Source: Pontederia crassipes (taxonomy: Eukaryota > Streptophyta > Magnoliopsida > Commelinales > Pontederiaceae). Taken from it: a stretch of DNA of 64,000 nucleotides. The notes under the pieces are model-generated. The model was not told the DNA's origin. It searched no databases and saw only the letters and a list, made by a program, of their open reading frames with translations. Positions within the stretch are counted from its first letter, which is position 1, and every line of letters starts with the position of its first letter. Positions 50,060-62,640 of this stretch are shown piece by piece. Position numbers and translations under genes: made by a program. The stretch lies in the NCBI GenBank assembly GCA_030549335.1, contig CM060186.1:18777189-18841188 (forward strand), given 5' to 3'.

Positions 50060-51010
50060 ATTACTTCTTCAAGTTCTGAGGTGGCAGCTTCATCTCTGTG
50101 ATTTGTCCATACTAAATTCATCATAGGTACCATTTTGCTCTCCTAATGTTTAATCTAGTCGTAAGAATATAGTTTGGTTATTCTTGATACGTCATATTTT
50201 CATTTAAGTTTGGTTTCTCCAATTTGACATTGTTGGTGTCATTATGTTGGTAATTACATAGCATAGACACACATGACATTGTGAAAAATGTCTTTTGATG
50301 ATGGTAGTGAATCTACTTGTCGCATTCCTTGTCAAAGCAAGTATTTTGAAAGGTTCAATAGATCTATGGCTCAATTTACCCTTCTTGCAAAATCTCATCG
50401 CTCTTCATTGGAGAAACCTTTAACATTACTCAATCACTACTTTTGAAGATCTATTTTTCTCCTAAGACTTCTATATTGTGTGGACCGCCTTTAATCTTTC
50501 TCTAATGACCCATCTTTTCTGCATATTCTTGGGCTTGCTTCAATTTTTTTCTCCTTAGTTATTACTCTGGTTCACCAATTTTGTTCCAGCATATTGGTGA
50601 GTGGCATGGTCTTTAGAGTGGTAATTGTTATTGTATATGAGCTCTATACGTGGAAGATGATCGTTCCAATTTCCACTCCAATTCAATACACAAGTTCAAA
50701 GTATATTTCCTATCGTTCATTTAGATCATTTGTCTGTATGTGGATGAAAAGTGGTGTTAAAATGCAATTGCATTCCAAACGGTCTCTATATACTCCATCA
50801 ACATCGGACCGTGAATTAGATATCTCTATCCGACATAATGAATATTAGTATTTTATATAGTCGGATAACCTTCTTAAATACAAACGTCCATCAAACTTTC
50901 AACAAATTGCTTCAATTTAATCCGACACATAAAGTGTGCTCCTTTACTATATTAATCCACAACTACCCAAATTCATGGATATTTCTTTCTATTTTTATTC
51001 AGGGATACTA
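50060..51010 (-). pseudogene. Decayed Ty3/gypsy integrase and C-terminal pol
   Basis: On the minus strand near 50850-50700 a broken integrase core can be read ('MSDRD' ... 'FHPHTDK'). Near 50690-50590 'WNDHLP' and 'ELIYNNNYHS' follow. Near 50400-50200 comes 'MRFCKKGKLSHRSIEPFKIL', which matches the segment between integrase and chromodomain of plant gypsy elements. The order is correct, but stops and frameshifts are frequent. The rest of the element is not recognisable, so it is an old relic. Confidence 0.72.
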
Positions 51011-51530
51011 TGGTATAAGGAAAGTCAAAATGCTTAATTGAATATCTATTTAGTGTTCTTTTTTAATTATACTTTCAGTTTGTAAGATTATATTATCTCA
51101 AATAGCATAAAAGTAATACTTCTAGGGCAAATATAAATATAAGAGTATCAGAGGTGACTAGAACAGTAAAGCTCCTCAAGCAATTAATTACTTAGGGCAT
51201 TCACCGAGTCCCTTTGGTTGGTGTGTTTTTTTTATTAATGTCGAATATTGAATTATTATTAAGGCATAATAATTTAAGGCCCGTTATACTTTAAAATTAT
51301 TAACAAATATATTTATTTGTAGCATCATTCGTCTAAATCATAATTAATTCAAAAGGTCTTCTTTTTTTCATTTAATTTATCGGTTCGTCTCATATTTAAT
51401 TTCTTTTCAATTGATAACACTTCAATTAGAATTTGCTCGTAATTAATATAAATCTGGTTCATTTTCGTTGATGAATGACACTTCAAAGTACTTATTATAA
51501 TTGATTATGAAGGTATAATTAGTAGACTTG

Positions 51531-52037
51531 TGTCCGAGTTATCTTACCATGTATTTTCCTTTTCAACCCATTTTTGTACTTAGTTTATTTTTCAAGTGTG
51601 GTGGTGGCAGTTTTGTAATTTGCACTCCAGAAAAGTGCACCTCCGGTGATGGTCCTCCACACCACACGTCGCAAATCTATCATCCGAAACGGTGGTATAG
51701 TAGGGGAGACCCGCTAGTGCTCCTTCGAAGCGTTGTAATAATTCCTATTTACTCAACAGAGATTTCAAACTTCCCTAAATCTAGCATCGTGCCTCAAGCG
51801 TGGGGTGGCAACTCACAAAAGAGCGTCACAAGCGATCAAACGTTACGCCGAGGTGCCCGTTTGTTCACAAACGCCTCTACCGAAGAAGCGTCCGCTCGGG
51901 GCCGAGCGTCCTAAAAGTTGTGGCATACGAAAAGTGGCATAAGCAAGCTTTCGCAAAGCGCTCAAAAGAGCTTGCCTAGACGTTGGGCACGTCTAGGTGC
52001 TGCACGGGTCGATCGAGCAAAAAATGACCCCGTGACA
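51531..52037 (+). repeat. 5' LTR of the chromovirus
   Basis: It starts TGTCCGAGTTATC and ends CCGTGACA. Compared with the 3' LTR it lacks the GC-rich hairpin-like CCGGGGGCTTCTCCCCGGGG segment near its start. Confidence 0.92.
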
Positions 52038-52059
52038 AGTTGGTATCAGAGTAGCATTT

Positions 52060-55000
52060 TTGGGACCACTCAAGTTGGCGTTCGACGATCAAGGTGAAAT
52101 GACGTCAAAATCGAAGATGACACATGAACCCGTCGCACTGGAGAAGGGCCGCCAAGAGCGAGGGCGCACCCGCTCGAAGGACGTCATGTCCGCCTTCGAG
52201 CAACGTCTCGAACAATTCCAATTGGACGTGGGCGAGATGCAAGACAAACTCGCAACGCACGAGCGGGAGTTGGAGAAGACTATGGATCTCGTCACGGTGC
52301 GGGAGGAGATGGCACCATTGTATACACGGCTGGAGTCCATGAAGGCGACGATCATGAACATGCGGGAGACCTTGGACAATGGTCTCTTAAATATGCGGTT
52401 CGAGATGAACCAAGAGTTTAAGACAATGCGGGAAGAACTCAAGCGACGGTATGGAGATGGACGGTGTCCCGAGGCGCCCGCCCCGCATGAGGCAAGGATT
52501 GAAGTATCAAAGCCGCGGCCCTACAAAGGCGAGCGGTCGGCAAAGGAGATCAATGACTTCATGTGGAACGTCCGAAGATACATGGAGGCCTTGGACGTGT
52601 CATCTGAAGTGAGGATGGTGAAGGCCACATCCTTCTACTTGCAAGATGCGATGAGTCTGTGGTGGCGATGTCATTGCGACGACGTGGAGCGTGGCATTGT
52701 TGATCCCATTGAGAAGTGAGATGATTTCAAGAGGCAGCTTACCAACTACTTCTGCCCGGCCAAGTCGGGACTGGAGGCCAAGATTGCGTTGTTCAACATT
52801 TGTCAGAAGGGCACGTTGAAGGAGTACGTGAAAAAGTTCACCGAGCTCCGCCTACAGAATTCCTAAGTGGATGAAGGCACGTTGCTGGCGGTCTTCGTGA
52901 AGAATTTGAAGCCATGGGCTAGGACGGAGTTGAAGCGACGAGATTGCTCCAACCTTCGCTCGCTAGTTGCCGCTATCGAGTCGCTCGTGGAGTACACCAA
53001 AGCGAGCACTCCACCACCAAAGCCCTCGAACAAGGGCAATGGTGGGGAGAGAAGTCCAAGTCGCAAGAAGGTAAGCCGCACTATCAAGATAAAGGCAAGG
53101 GACACCAAGACAAGAAGCCGAACAATGAAAAGTTCAAGAGGGACGGAAAGCCGCCAAAGCCTTGCTACATTTGCAAGGGTCCGCATTGGACAAGCGATTG
53201 TCCACAGAAGGCGACAGTCAACGCAATGTATTGCCCCGACGAAAAGGAGAAGGAGGAGGCGTGTCTCAGTTCGATTCACGTCCTCAGCGCCATCAACGCC
53301 TCAAAGGGTCCTTCAATGACTGCTCGACTTTATGCGGACATCGAGTTGAACGGGCAAGTCTTCAACGCTCTCATCGACACGGGAGCATCGGAGTTGTTCA
53401 TGTCGGAAGTGGCCGCCAAGAAGCTAAAGCTGCCACTACATAAGATAAACGCCACGTTCAAGATGGTGAATGCGAAGTCTATCTCGACTACAAGAATTTC
53501 TCCTGGAGTGAAGGTTCGCATCGGCAGGTGGTCAGGAAACTTCGACGTGACGGTGGCACCAGTGGATGACTACAAAGTGGTGGCGGACATATCTTTTCTG
53601 CGACACATCGCTGCATGTGTCATTCCGCTCACCAACTCGATGGTCATCTTCGACCCCAAGGGACCTTACAACGTCCCTATGAGGTCAGGAGGAGATCTCA
53701 AGCAGAAGATCCTCTCCGCCATGCAAGTGACGAAGGGATTGCGCAAACAGGAGCACACCTTCTTGACGACTGCCATCTTGAAAGATCCGGGGCCCTCCAC
53801 TCTAACACCTCCCAAAGTCCTTGAAGCCCTTGAGGACTTTGCGGACGTCATGCCCTCGAACTCCCAAAATGGCTGTCGTCGAAGCGTGAAGTGGACCATA
53901 TCATCGACTTGGTCCCAGAATCGAAAGCCCCACATGGAGTCCCCTATCGGCTCGCCCGTCCGAAACTTGCAGAACTCCGTAAGCAACTTATCGAACTATT
54001 GGATGAAGGATATGTTTGACCCTCAAAGTCTCCATATGGCGCCCCAGTTCTCTTACAGAAGAAGCATGACGGTTCCCTACGGATGTGCATCGACTACCGG
54101 GCGCTCAACAAGCTTACGGTGAAGAACAAGTACCCCATCCCATTGGTGGCGGATTTGTTCGACCAACTTGGCGGCGCAAGATGGTTTACCAAGTTGGACC
54201 TTCGTTCGGGCTATTGGCAAGTCCGAATCGCGGAGGAGGATGTGCAGAAGACGGCGTGCGTCACAAGATATGGCTCCTACGAGTTCCTCGTGATGCCTTT
54301 TGGCCTCACCAACGCCCTGGCGACCTTCTACACCCTCATGAACAAGGTATTGCAACCATTCCTTGACATGTTCGTGGTTGTCTACCTCGACGACATCATG
54401 ATCTAAAGCCTTGGAGGAGCATATCGAGCACATTCGGCAAGTATTCGAGGTGCTGCGGCAAAACGAGCTCTACGTCAAGCGGGAGAAGTGTGCCTTCGCT
54501 CAATCGGAAGTGCACTTCTTGGGACATGTCGTCGAAAGTGGAAAGCTGAAGATGGATGACGCGAAGATTCGAGCCATCGTGGAGTGGAAGCCGCCCAACG
54601 GGTTCCCGACATGCGTTCGTTCCTTGGCCTGACGAACTACTATAGGCGGTTCGTCAAAGAGTATTCACATGTGACGACCCCTTTGATGAATCTTCTCCGG
54701 AAGAATGTGAAATGGGAGTGGACGCCGACATGCCAGGAAGTGTTCGACACCCTCAAGAAGGCCATGACGGAGGAACCGATGCTCGTCCTGCCAGATCACA
54801 CCAAGCCCTACGAGGTACAGACAGATGCTTCTGACTATGCCATTGGAGGAGGGCATCCCGTGGCGTTCGAGAGTCGCAAACTCAATGACACGGAGCAGCG
54901 CTACACCGTTCAGGAGAAGGAGATGCCCGCGGTAATTCACTGCCTTAGAACATGATGGTACTACATTCTTGAATCGCGATTTCACATCAAGACGGACAAT

Positions 55001-56610
55001 GTCGCGACAAGTTACTTCGAGACACAGAAGAAGCTCTCGCCGAAGCAAGCAAGATGACAAGATTTCATGGCGGAATTCGACTATGTCCTGAAGTACAAGC
55101 CTGGCAAGACGAATGTCGTTGTCGACGCCCTCAGCCGACGCGCGGAATTGGCGACCATGAGCTCCTCTCAGGCCGACCTCATCGAGAGGATTAAGAAGGG
55201 ATTGTAGTCAGATCCCACGGCGAAGAACTTGTTCGAGCAAGCGACGGAGGGCAAGACATGCCGTTTTTGGGTGGAAGATGGGCTAATCTTCACCAAGGAA
55301 CGTCGCATCTACGTTCCACTCTTCGACAACTTGCAGCGCACTATCATGCAAGAATGTCATGACTCCAAGTGGGCAGGACATTCGGGTATCCGCCACACTT
55401 TGGCACTCATCGAAGATAACTACTTCTGGCCAAGGATGGAGGACGACATTGAAGCTTTCGTGAAGACCTGCCTTGTTTGCCAGCAAGACAAGAATCTCAA
55501 TCAAGCGCCCGGCGAACTTCTGGAACCCCTGCCTATCCCAGAGCGTCCATGGAAAGATATCTCCATGGACTTTATCACAGGCCTGCCCAAGTATGAAGGG
55601 GCGAGTACCATCATGGTGGTCGTCGATCGGTTCTCCAAGTATGTCATCTTCGCCGCTAGCTCCGCAAGTTGTCCTGCTACTGAAGCTGCGAAGTTACTCG
55701 TGAAGCATGTAGTGAAGTATTGGGACCTACCACAAAGCATCGTCAGCGATCGGGATGGACGATTCGTTGGCAACTTCTGGAAGAAATTGTTCAAGATGAT
55801 GGGCTCCAACCTGCATTTCTCGACATCACTTCATCCTCAAACCGACGGCCAAACTAAGAGGGTGAATTGTATCCTGGAGATCTACTTACGGCACTATGTG
55901 AGTGCCAATCAGAAGGACTGTGCGAAGCTACTCGACATCACGCAATTCTCTTACAACCTGCAACGAAGCGAGTCGACCAATCAGAGTCTCTTCGAGATAG
56001 TGACGGGGCAGCAACCTCTGACGCCCCAGGTCGTCGTCACTTCTTATGGTGGCAAAGTCCCCGCCACTCACCGCATGGCGAGGGAATAGCATGAGCAGAA
56101 CGACATGACAAGAGCATGTTTGCACAAGACATCGAAGCGCATGAAGAAGTGGGCGAACACCGCCCGACGGGACGTCAACTTTGAAGTCGGAGACTTGGTC
56201 CTGGTGAAGCTGGTCCGACATCTTCGGCTAAGTGGGAAGAATCTGCACAAGGGCATCGTTAGGCATTACGAGGCCCCCTTCTAGATCCTGAAGAATGTAG
56301 GCAATGTGACTTACAAGTTGGAGCTCCCGTCCCAGATGCAGCAACACCCCGTCTTTCATGTCAGCCTGCTCAAGCCTTTCGTTGAAGACACTGAAGATTC
56401 CGGACGTGGAGTTTTAGACCGCGCCCCGTCGGCATCCGTTAGCAGTTTACTGATCAAGTTGAAGAAGTACTCGCTGTCCACACGAAGAATCGAAAGAAGG
56501 AGTATCTTGTTCGATGGAGCGGAAGATCGGACGCCGACACAAGTTGGGAGATAGCCGAAGACTTATGACAGTTCAAGCAGAAGATTGAAGAATTCCAAGC
56601 TGCAGCTCCA
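52060..56610 (+). pseudogene. Chromovirus gag-pol polyprotein, disrupted
   Basis: The gag frame begins at 52060 with a coiled-coil region ('FEQRLEQFQLDVGEMQDKL') and stops at 52717. Gag resumes ('FKRQLTNYFCPAK', 'NLKPWARTELKRR'). A CCHC knuckle 'CYICKGPHWTSDCP' is near 53163 and the protease site 'ALIDTGASELF' near 53370. The reverse transcriptase block 54083-54406 contains '[11 protein letters not shown]', '[11 protein letters not shown]' and YLDD, then a stop. RNase H follows ('YEVQTDASDYAIGG'). Integrase (55229-56089) has the HHCC region ('WAGHSGIRHTL', 'CLVCQQDK') and 'DRDGRFVGNFWKKL'. After TAG at 56087 come 'FEVGDLVLVKL' and a chromodomain ('YLVRWSGRSDADTSWE', near 56500). Chromodomains steer integration to marked chromatin in this branch. 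Confidence 0.92.
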
Positions 56611-56639
56611 GGGACATCGCTTACCTTAGTGGGGGAGAG

Positions 56640-57176
56640 TGTCCCGGGGGCTTCTCCCCGGGGCACGTCGAGTTATCTTAATATGTATTTTTCTTTTCAA
56701 CCAACTTTTGTACTTAGTTTATTTTTCAAGTGTGGTGGTGACAGTTTTGTAATTTGCACTCAAGTGCACCCTCGGTGATGGTCCTCCACACTACACGTCG
56801 CAAACCTACCACCCGAAATGGTGGTATAGTAGGGGAGACCCGCTAGTACTCCCCCGAAGCGTTGTAATCATTCCTATTTACTCAACAAAAATTTCAAGCT
56901 TTCCTAAATCTAGCATTGTGCCTCAAGCGTGGAGTGGCAACTCACAAAAGAGCGTCACAAAGCGTCCCAAAGCGTCTCAAGCAATCGAGCGTTATGCCGA
57001 GGTGCTCGTTTGTTCATAAAAAAGAAACGTCCGCTCGGAACCGAGCGTCCCAAAAGTTGTGACATACGAAAAGTGGCATAAGCAACATTTCGCAAAGCGT
57101 TCAAAAGAGCTTGCCTAGACGTTGAACACGTGTAAGCGCCGCACAAGTCGGTCGAACGAAAAATAACCCCGTGACA
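56640..57176 (+). repeat. 3' LTR of the chromovirus
   Basis: It starts TGTCCCGGGGGCTTC after the polypurine tract and ends GTGACA. It is the full-length version. The sequence CCCGGGG...CCCCGGGG at its start can form a hairpin. Confidence 0.93.
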
Positions 57177-57851
57177 GATGAACTAGGGCATTGCACTTCA
57201 AACCTCGATGACAATGCGTGAAACAAGGCAGTAACAATCCAAAGAAGCTCACTGCTGAGTGAAGAATAGTGACACACAAATTTTGATCGCCGTACATTTG
57301 CAGAAAGTCTATTGATGGAGACCAAGGTCTGAAGAATAGGATGTTGTGTGCGTGTTGACAGATTTAGTACAAAAGATATAATATAGATCAAGTACTAAGA
57401 TTAGCAAAGAAGGTGAATCTTGTTAATGTAAAAAATGCATTAAAGCACTGAATCCAAAAGTGATCTCCAAGTACATTCAACATTTACACTGACAGATGAA
57501 CAAACCACTAATATATTTAGTTGAAGAAGCAGAAGAAAAAATTGATTAAATTTGACTGAAAATGTATTTGTCTCGTCTTTCCAAAGGAACATCTCTCCTA
57601 CTCTTGAGAGTTAACATGGATACATTGAATTAATGACAAAGGCTACATGCAATAAGCAGAAGACGAAAGGGACAGGACGATTTTTACACTCTCATGATCT
57701 CCGTCCTTGGTATATGTTCCAATTTTCCACAAAGATGTGGTCATAGAAAAAAGTGCCTCTCGCTTCCTAGGCATGTTTCCTCCATTTGCAGCATGAACCA
57801 GAGGTTACGCACAAATTTCATATGATTTGCTGCATGAACCAGAGGTTGGCA
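57177..57851. other. 3' flank of the transporter gene
   Basis: This stretch lies between the chromovirus and the transporter stop codon. The part nearest 57851 is probably the transporter 3' untranslated region. A short direct repeat (TGCATGAACCAGAGGTT) occurs near 57791 and 57832. No gene is seen. Confidence 0.4.
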
Positions 57852-60800
57852 CTATGCTTTTGTCTCTCCAAGCTCAACATCTTTGACAGAAGAGGTGCTT
57901 TCTACTGAGTCCTTCAAAAGGCGGAACTCTTCTTCAGTTAGGCTAGTTTTACTTAAGACCTTAGCAGAGGTTTGCTTTTCCACTTCCACAGCCCAACTAT
58001 AGACAACCATTCCAACAACAGCTAACAACATCCCCAAGATGTTCTTAAAAGTCAGAACCGAGTCAAACAACAGCCAACCAAGTGTAAGCACACAGACTGT
58101 TTTCATATGCCCAAGGACCTGGAAGGAAACTGCGGAGAAACGGCCAATGCAGATATACTGGCTCAAGTTGCAGAATATGGCAAGGATGCACGAGAGTACA
58201 ATGAAGAACTGCACATATTTTCCCTCATAAGCAAACTTTACTTATACATCCAATTGAAATAATAAAAGGAATGATTACTTACAATTGCACCGTAAGAAAA
58301 GTCATACTTCACTATTGACTTTCCATTGAGATAGAAATCTATGAAAGGTCCAAGGAGCACCAAAGACAGTGCCTGTATCGGGGCCGTCTTACTTAGCAGT
58401 TCAAAAGAACCAATTGAATATTTCTTCTGCAATGCACCAATGGACTGCATGACACAGAGGGATGAGTCAAAGTAATATATATTTACATAACCAAGTTGAG
58501 CAACTACACAGAAAAATCCTTCAAGTCCAAACAGAATCCAAAATTACCAAGGGTTAGCAATCTCAGGTCACAACATACCCTCGGTAATAATGTTCACCAA
58601 TTCGTGGGAATCATACTCTGTTTTCTAGCACACTACAATACCTAATATGACCGCAGCACAATTAACCTCTAAACTTATAACAGAAACCTTTTTCAGTTAG
58701 TTATCTAGTCATCAAAGAATAGTTTATGCACAAGCACACACAGCACTAAGTAAGCATAGTGCTTGAAATCAAAGCTGCAGATACTGTATGGTTTATGTAT
58801 TGGCTTTCTGCAAAAAACACACGCTTTAATGCAAGGATTACAGATTTATCCTATAATTATTATTGTATCAGAAAGTAACCTATTTTTCTCGATGAGATAT
58901 TTTACCCTCAGATAAAACACAAGCTGGCATACAGCTACAGAGGGCAAGTCCAGGAGAAGACCCCAGTAAAAGTAACAACTTCCAACTTTGCCTCTTTCTC
59001 CATGGAAAATACTAGCCAACAATGCAGGGCACACTCAGACTGATGGACCATCTTATTTTAAGACCATACAGATATGACCAATCCTTAGTAAGATCCTTTA
59101 TATATAGTATTTTTTTATGCAGATGCCCAAGAGCTTGTGCTCATGATTTATGTAGCACACAAAACATTAGAGTCATGACCTGTTATATGAATCACTATCT
59201 TCATTAAAAACCTTAGGAAAATTTGCCAAGAGATGGTTAGTTGAAGGTGCTGGCGAGTTACATTACACACAGACAAGGGAAGTCACAAGATCAAATCCCG
59301 AAGGTGGTACTGATCAGTGAGGTTTATCTTAAAGCTCCCACCTCGAACTGGATCTGGCAAAATGTGTTAGGCTTTTGGATATCATGATTAATAAAAAAAA
59401 CTTAAGAAAAGTTCAAATTAACAATTTTGGTTAGTCAATAGAAGATAGCATAAATTGTTTTGACTCAATTCATCAATAGAAGATTGGCTTCTAAGAATAT
59501 CTTTATCCAAAAGATAGCAAGTGGAATTTTATCCTGTGAAAAATCTCTTCCACTTTTAATCAAACATTACAGTAAGTCCTACCAGTGACAATAGTATTTT
59601 TATGAACCACTTCTTATCTTGATGGTGCCATTATAATATTATACAGATGAGAAGTACTAATAATATTTTACTATCCTGCGTCAAACCGAAAAGTTATCTT
59701 TGTTATGTCCTTGCTAGTGCAGTGAACATACTGCACCTCTTCTGGACACCAATGGCAATAATTTTGATGATAAGTTTAGAAGCTTTTCAGCTTTGGGCTT
59801 CATCTCATTATATGAATGTTGGTAAATTTCTCTAAAAATAAAATGCTAAGGAATATCCCAAACCTAAAAACAGTATGAACAGAAGATAAAATATCTAGCA
59901 GTTTGATCACTCTGAGTAACATGAAATATCATGACATCTGCATGCTAATTTTGGAGCTTCTAATGGCAATCAAGCAACAACAACAACAACAACAAAGCCT
60001 TATCCCACTAGGTGGGGTCAGCTACATGGATCATACGACGCCATTCCGCTATATTCGTTGATCCATGTTCATAAGATTCGACAGGATTTTACGTTGGCTA
60101 TCGGGCCTAACACAACCCTCCTCCTTTATCCGGGCTTGGGACCGGCTATAAAACATAGGCGGAGTTGGCAATCAAGCAGCCAGATAAAAAAAACAGGTCA
60201 GGGCCGCTTAAGAGGAATTGTTCACAACCCTGATGGCACAGAACGTTAAGGTCATTCCTCTCTCATCATTGATGTGTCTGGGGTTTAAGTGCAGGGTTAC
60301 TGGTTTCCTCATCCCTCAACCCAGGATTCAAACTTGTTGACCAGTTAAACCAACCAACAGTTGGTTGAAGCAGTAAAATATAAAGTGTCGCGAAGTTGTG
60401 GACAAACGATTGTTGAGGTTAGTAGGAATGAATATCCTACAAAGATCACACAAAATTAGTACTATCAGGTACTATCAGTATACATTTATTATATGATAAA
60501 AACTAGATGCAAAAGAATGAAGCTTTATTACAAAATGATAATACAGTTATTTACAAAAGGAACCAAACTAGCATCACAAACACTAAGTTATCTCTCTACA
60601 CTTGCACCCATGTAAATCAGTGAGGACAAAACAGATTATGATAGTGACAAACAGTAGAAGAAAATTGTTAAATCCAAAGCAAGCTTGAGGAGATATTAAA
60701 CATTGGGCTTATATGCGTTTGCTCCTAACAGGATAGTACATATGTTGGTTACTCATTTAAAATTCAAGCCCAAAATCGAGATACTTACAATTTGCTGCCA

Positions 60801-61977
60801 TGATGTTGATAACACTGCTACACAAGCACATATGAAACCCTTGGCATTAACTTTTACGTCTGTCACCGTGCACACACCAACACCCATGACGACAACAAAA
60901 ACAGCCGTCTTCACTTCTCTGGAGTAGTGCTTGCTATGGATAATCCACTCCATGACACAGACCACAGGTATCATGCTCAATTTTGAGATCTGCATCACAG
61001 AAGATAAAAATTACTAGAGCTTGCAGACATCAAGAAGTCCATAGGAAATGAAAAACCGGCAATCTCAGATACCTGATAAAAGCCAACAGAGTTGAGCATA
61101 AGGCTCAAATTCATCCCGGTTATGGACATGTTGGCAACAATGGAAAACCATAAAAGTTCCCAAAATGGAACATGCTTTGATGCAGAATATCCAGTAGCAT
61201 TCGAAATGAACCCAACAAGTGCAGTCACGGTGAAGTGTAAACCGGTTAAAGTCGTAGCTGGAGATCACAGAAAACAAGGCAGTTAGCATTAGAACAGATA
61301 CGTCGATCTCAAATAAAGCAAGAGTTCAAATTAACAGGTCAAGCAAGTTATTTTCGGGAGAGATACACATGCAACAGAAGAAAGATGCATTTCATTGAAA
61401 ACGGCGAGAAATGGACACAATAGGGAGTGGCCTCAAGGCCGATTAAAGGAGAAGGTAAATCGCCTGATTCCACAAGAACGAAAATGGAATATCTGAACAC
61501 GACAGTACAGTCGACTGTAGTCTGGCTATGGGCATCAGCATCACCGGAGGTAGTCAAAACAAACGTGTTTAGATTCATAGGAATGACAGGGACAACAAAT
61601 AAGAGGAGCTCTAGTTTTCACCTCATTCACTTCCTTCTAAAAAGCAACAAATAAAACAGGAATCTGTAGACGGCAGCGAAAAATTGAGACCCCAATGGGC
61701 GTTCAGATCCATTCGTCCATGGAGCTCATGTAAAAATTAACGAGAAATATTAATATTATGGAAGAGGAAGACGCGCGCGCGCACACGAGAAAGAAGGCAA
61801 AACAAAGGAACGAAACCAGGAACAGATCTGATGACGAGAATAATCACCAAAGCTGAAGGCGTAGCCGGCGGGGGACAACAGCTGCTTGTTGGCCATGATG
61901 ATACCGACGGAGCTGACGACGTTCATGGCCCACGCCCCGACGTCCGACACCGACGACGACTTCTTCCCTTCCTCCAT
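57852..61977 (-). CDS. Golgi nucleotide-sugar transporter, UDP-rhamnose/UDP-galactose type
   Basis: Exons on the minus strand are 61977-61848, 61257-61073, 60989-60789, 58444-58283 and 58208-57852. They join in frame with GT/AG borders to give 344 residues. The protein is a multi-helix membrane protein of the plant NST-KT/triose-phosphate translocator fold. It starts '[19 protein letters not shown]' and includes 'IIMANKQLL' near 33, '[19 protein letters not shown]', 'SVGFYQ', '[15 protein letters not shown]' near 106, '[10 protein letters not shown]', '[11 protein letters not shown]' and '[17 protein letters not shown]' near 260. These match the Arabidopsis URGT proteins, which exchange UDP-Rha and UDP-Gal for UMP across the Golgi membrane to supply cell-wall polysaccharide synthesis. 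The exact substrate cannot be told from sequence. The tail is short and charged. A 2.3-kb intron between exons 3 and 4 contains a SINE. Confidence 0.92.
59977..60165 (-). mobile_element. Au-like SINE with 13-bp target duplication
   Basis: On the plus strand the element begins with CAA repeats and AAAGCCTTATCCCACTAGGT, then GGGGTCAGCTACATGGATC. This is the complement of the well-known 3' end of plant Au SINEs, which close with TTG repeats. The 5' end of the element, near 60165, reads on the minus strand as a tRNA-derived-like region. TGGCAATCAAGCA flanks it exactly at 59964-59976 and 60166-60178. It lies in the intron between transporter exons 3 and 4, in the same orientation as the gene. Confidence 0.9.
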
Positions 61978-62640
61978 TGCCGCTTCCCGCTCTTCTTCGT
62001 CTGGGCTTCTCCGCCTCCCTTCGTCTTCTTAGCAAACAGATCGGGAAGAAGACAGATTAGAAGCGGGAGAGAGAGACAGAGAGAGAAAGGTCCCCTTTCT
62101 CCGCTTGCCGCCAAGCGTCGTGTACTTTATATGCGAAAGTGGGAAAGAAACGGAGGAAACCGAAATAAAGGGAGGAGAGAGAGAAAGAGAGAGAGAGAGA
62201 GGGGTTTTAGGGAGCTTTTTTCGAGTAGAAGAACGGATGAAACAAATAAAAAGAAGAAGAAGAAGAAGACGAGGAAGTGGTGATAGGTGTAATTTAACGC
62301 CTCTTTTGGGCCTTTTCGCCCGGAGCACGTCTCCCTCCCTCCCTCCCTCTTCGTTACTTTTGAAAGAGGTATCGTCGGGCGACGCGCCACACCGCGCTGC
62401 CACTTCCCTGGTTTCGCTTTCTTCCTTGCTTCGTCGATCTGTGCTTCCTATTCACGGCAAAGGGAGAAGAGGAGCAAATGCATGAGAGAGAGAGAGAGAG
62501 AGAGATAGAAACGTACCGGAGGAGTAGGAGGACGTGGAGGTGGCGGCGGCGCGGCGCGGCAGCCGCAGGGAAGGGACAATTTTAGTTTTATCGCACTGGC
62601 CGCGGCTGCCGGAGGGAGGAGAGAGGCAGAGAGCGGTTGC
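61978..62640 (-). promoter_or_regulatory. 5' leader and promoter region of the transporter
   Basis: Upstream of the start codon the minus strand is CT-rich, with long CT/GA tracts at 62060-62200 and 62484-62506. A 5' untranslated intron is plausible: CTCCGGTACGT near 62511-62521 is a good donor, and TTTGCTAAG near 62031-62039 is a possible acceptor. GCGGCG-rich sequence at 62540-62640 is typical of a GC-rich plant transcription start region. Long open frames here follow purine bias and are not genes. Confidence 0.5.

Larger units (their letters stand above)
51531..57176 (+). mobile_element. Ty3/gypsy chromovirus LTR retrotransposon
   Basis: LTRs are at 51531-52037 (507 bp) and 56640-57176 (537 bp) and are similar throughout. 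Both end CCCCGTGACA. The 3' copy starts TGTCCCGGGGGCTTCTCCCC, and the 5' copy lacks about 25 bp of that segment just inside its start. The primer site TGGTATCAGAG (initiator tRNA-Met) begins 3 bp after the 5' LTR at 52041. A polypurine tract AGTGGGGGAGAG precedes the 3' LTR. Internal order is gag, protease, reverse transcriptase, RNase H, integrase, chromodomain, which defines the chromovirus branch. I could not see a target-site duplication. Several stops and frameshifts make it non-autonomous as read. Confidence 0.93.

Noticed and set aside
52863-56256. Minus-strand open frames of 96-147 residues inside the chromovirus
   Set aside because: They are antisense shadows of the well-supported plus-strand gag-pol.
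51526-57181. A target-site duplication for the chromovirus
   Set aside because: The flanking bases ACTTG and GATGA do not match, so none is claimed.
61831-62485. Open frames of 124-150 residues on both strands upstream of the transporter
   Set aside because: They follow GA/CT tracts of the leader region and overlap the transporter first exon antisense.
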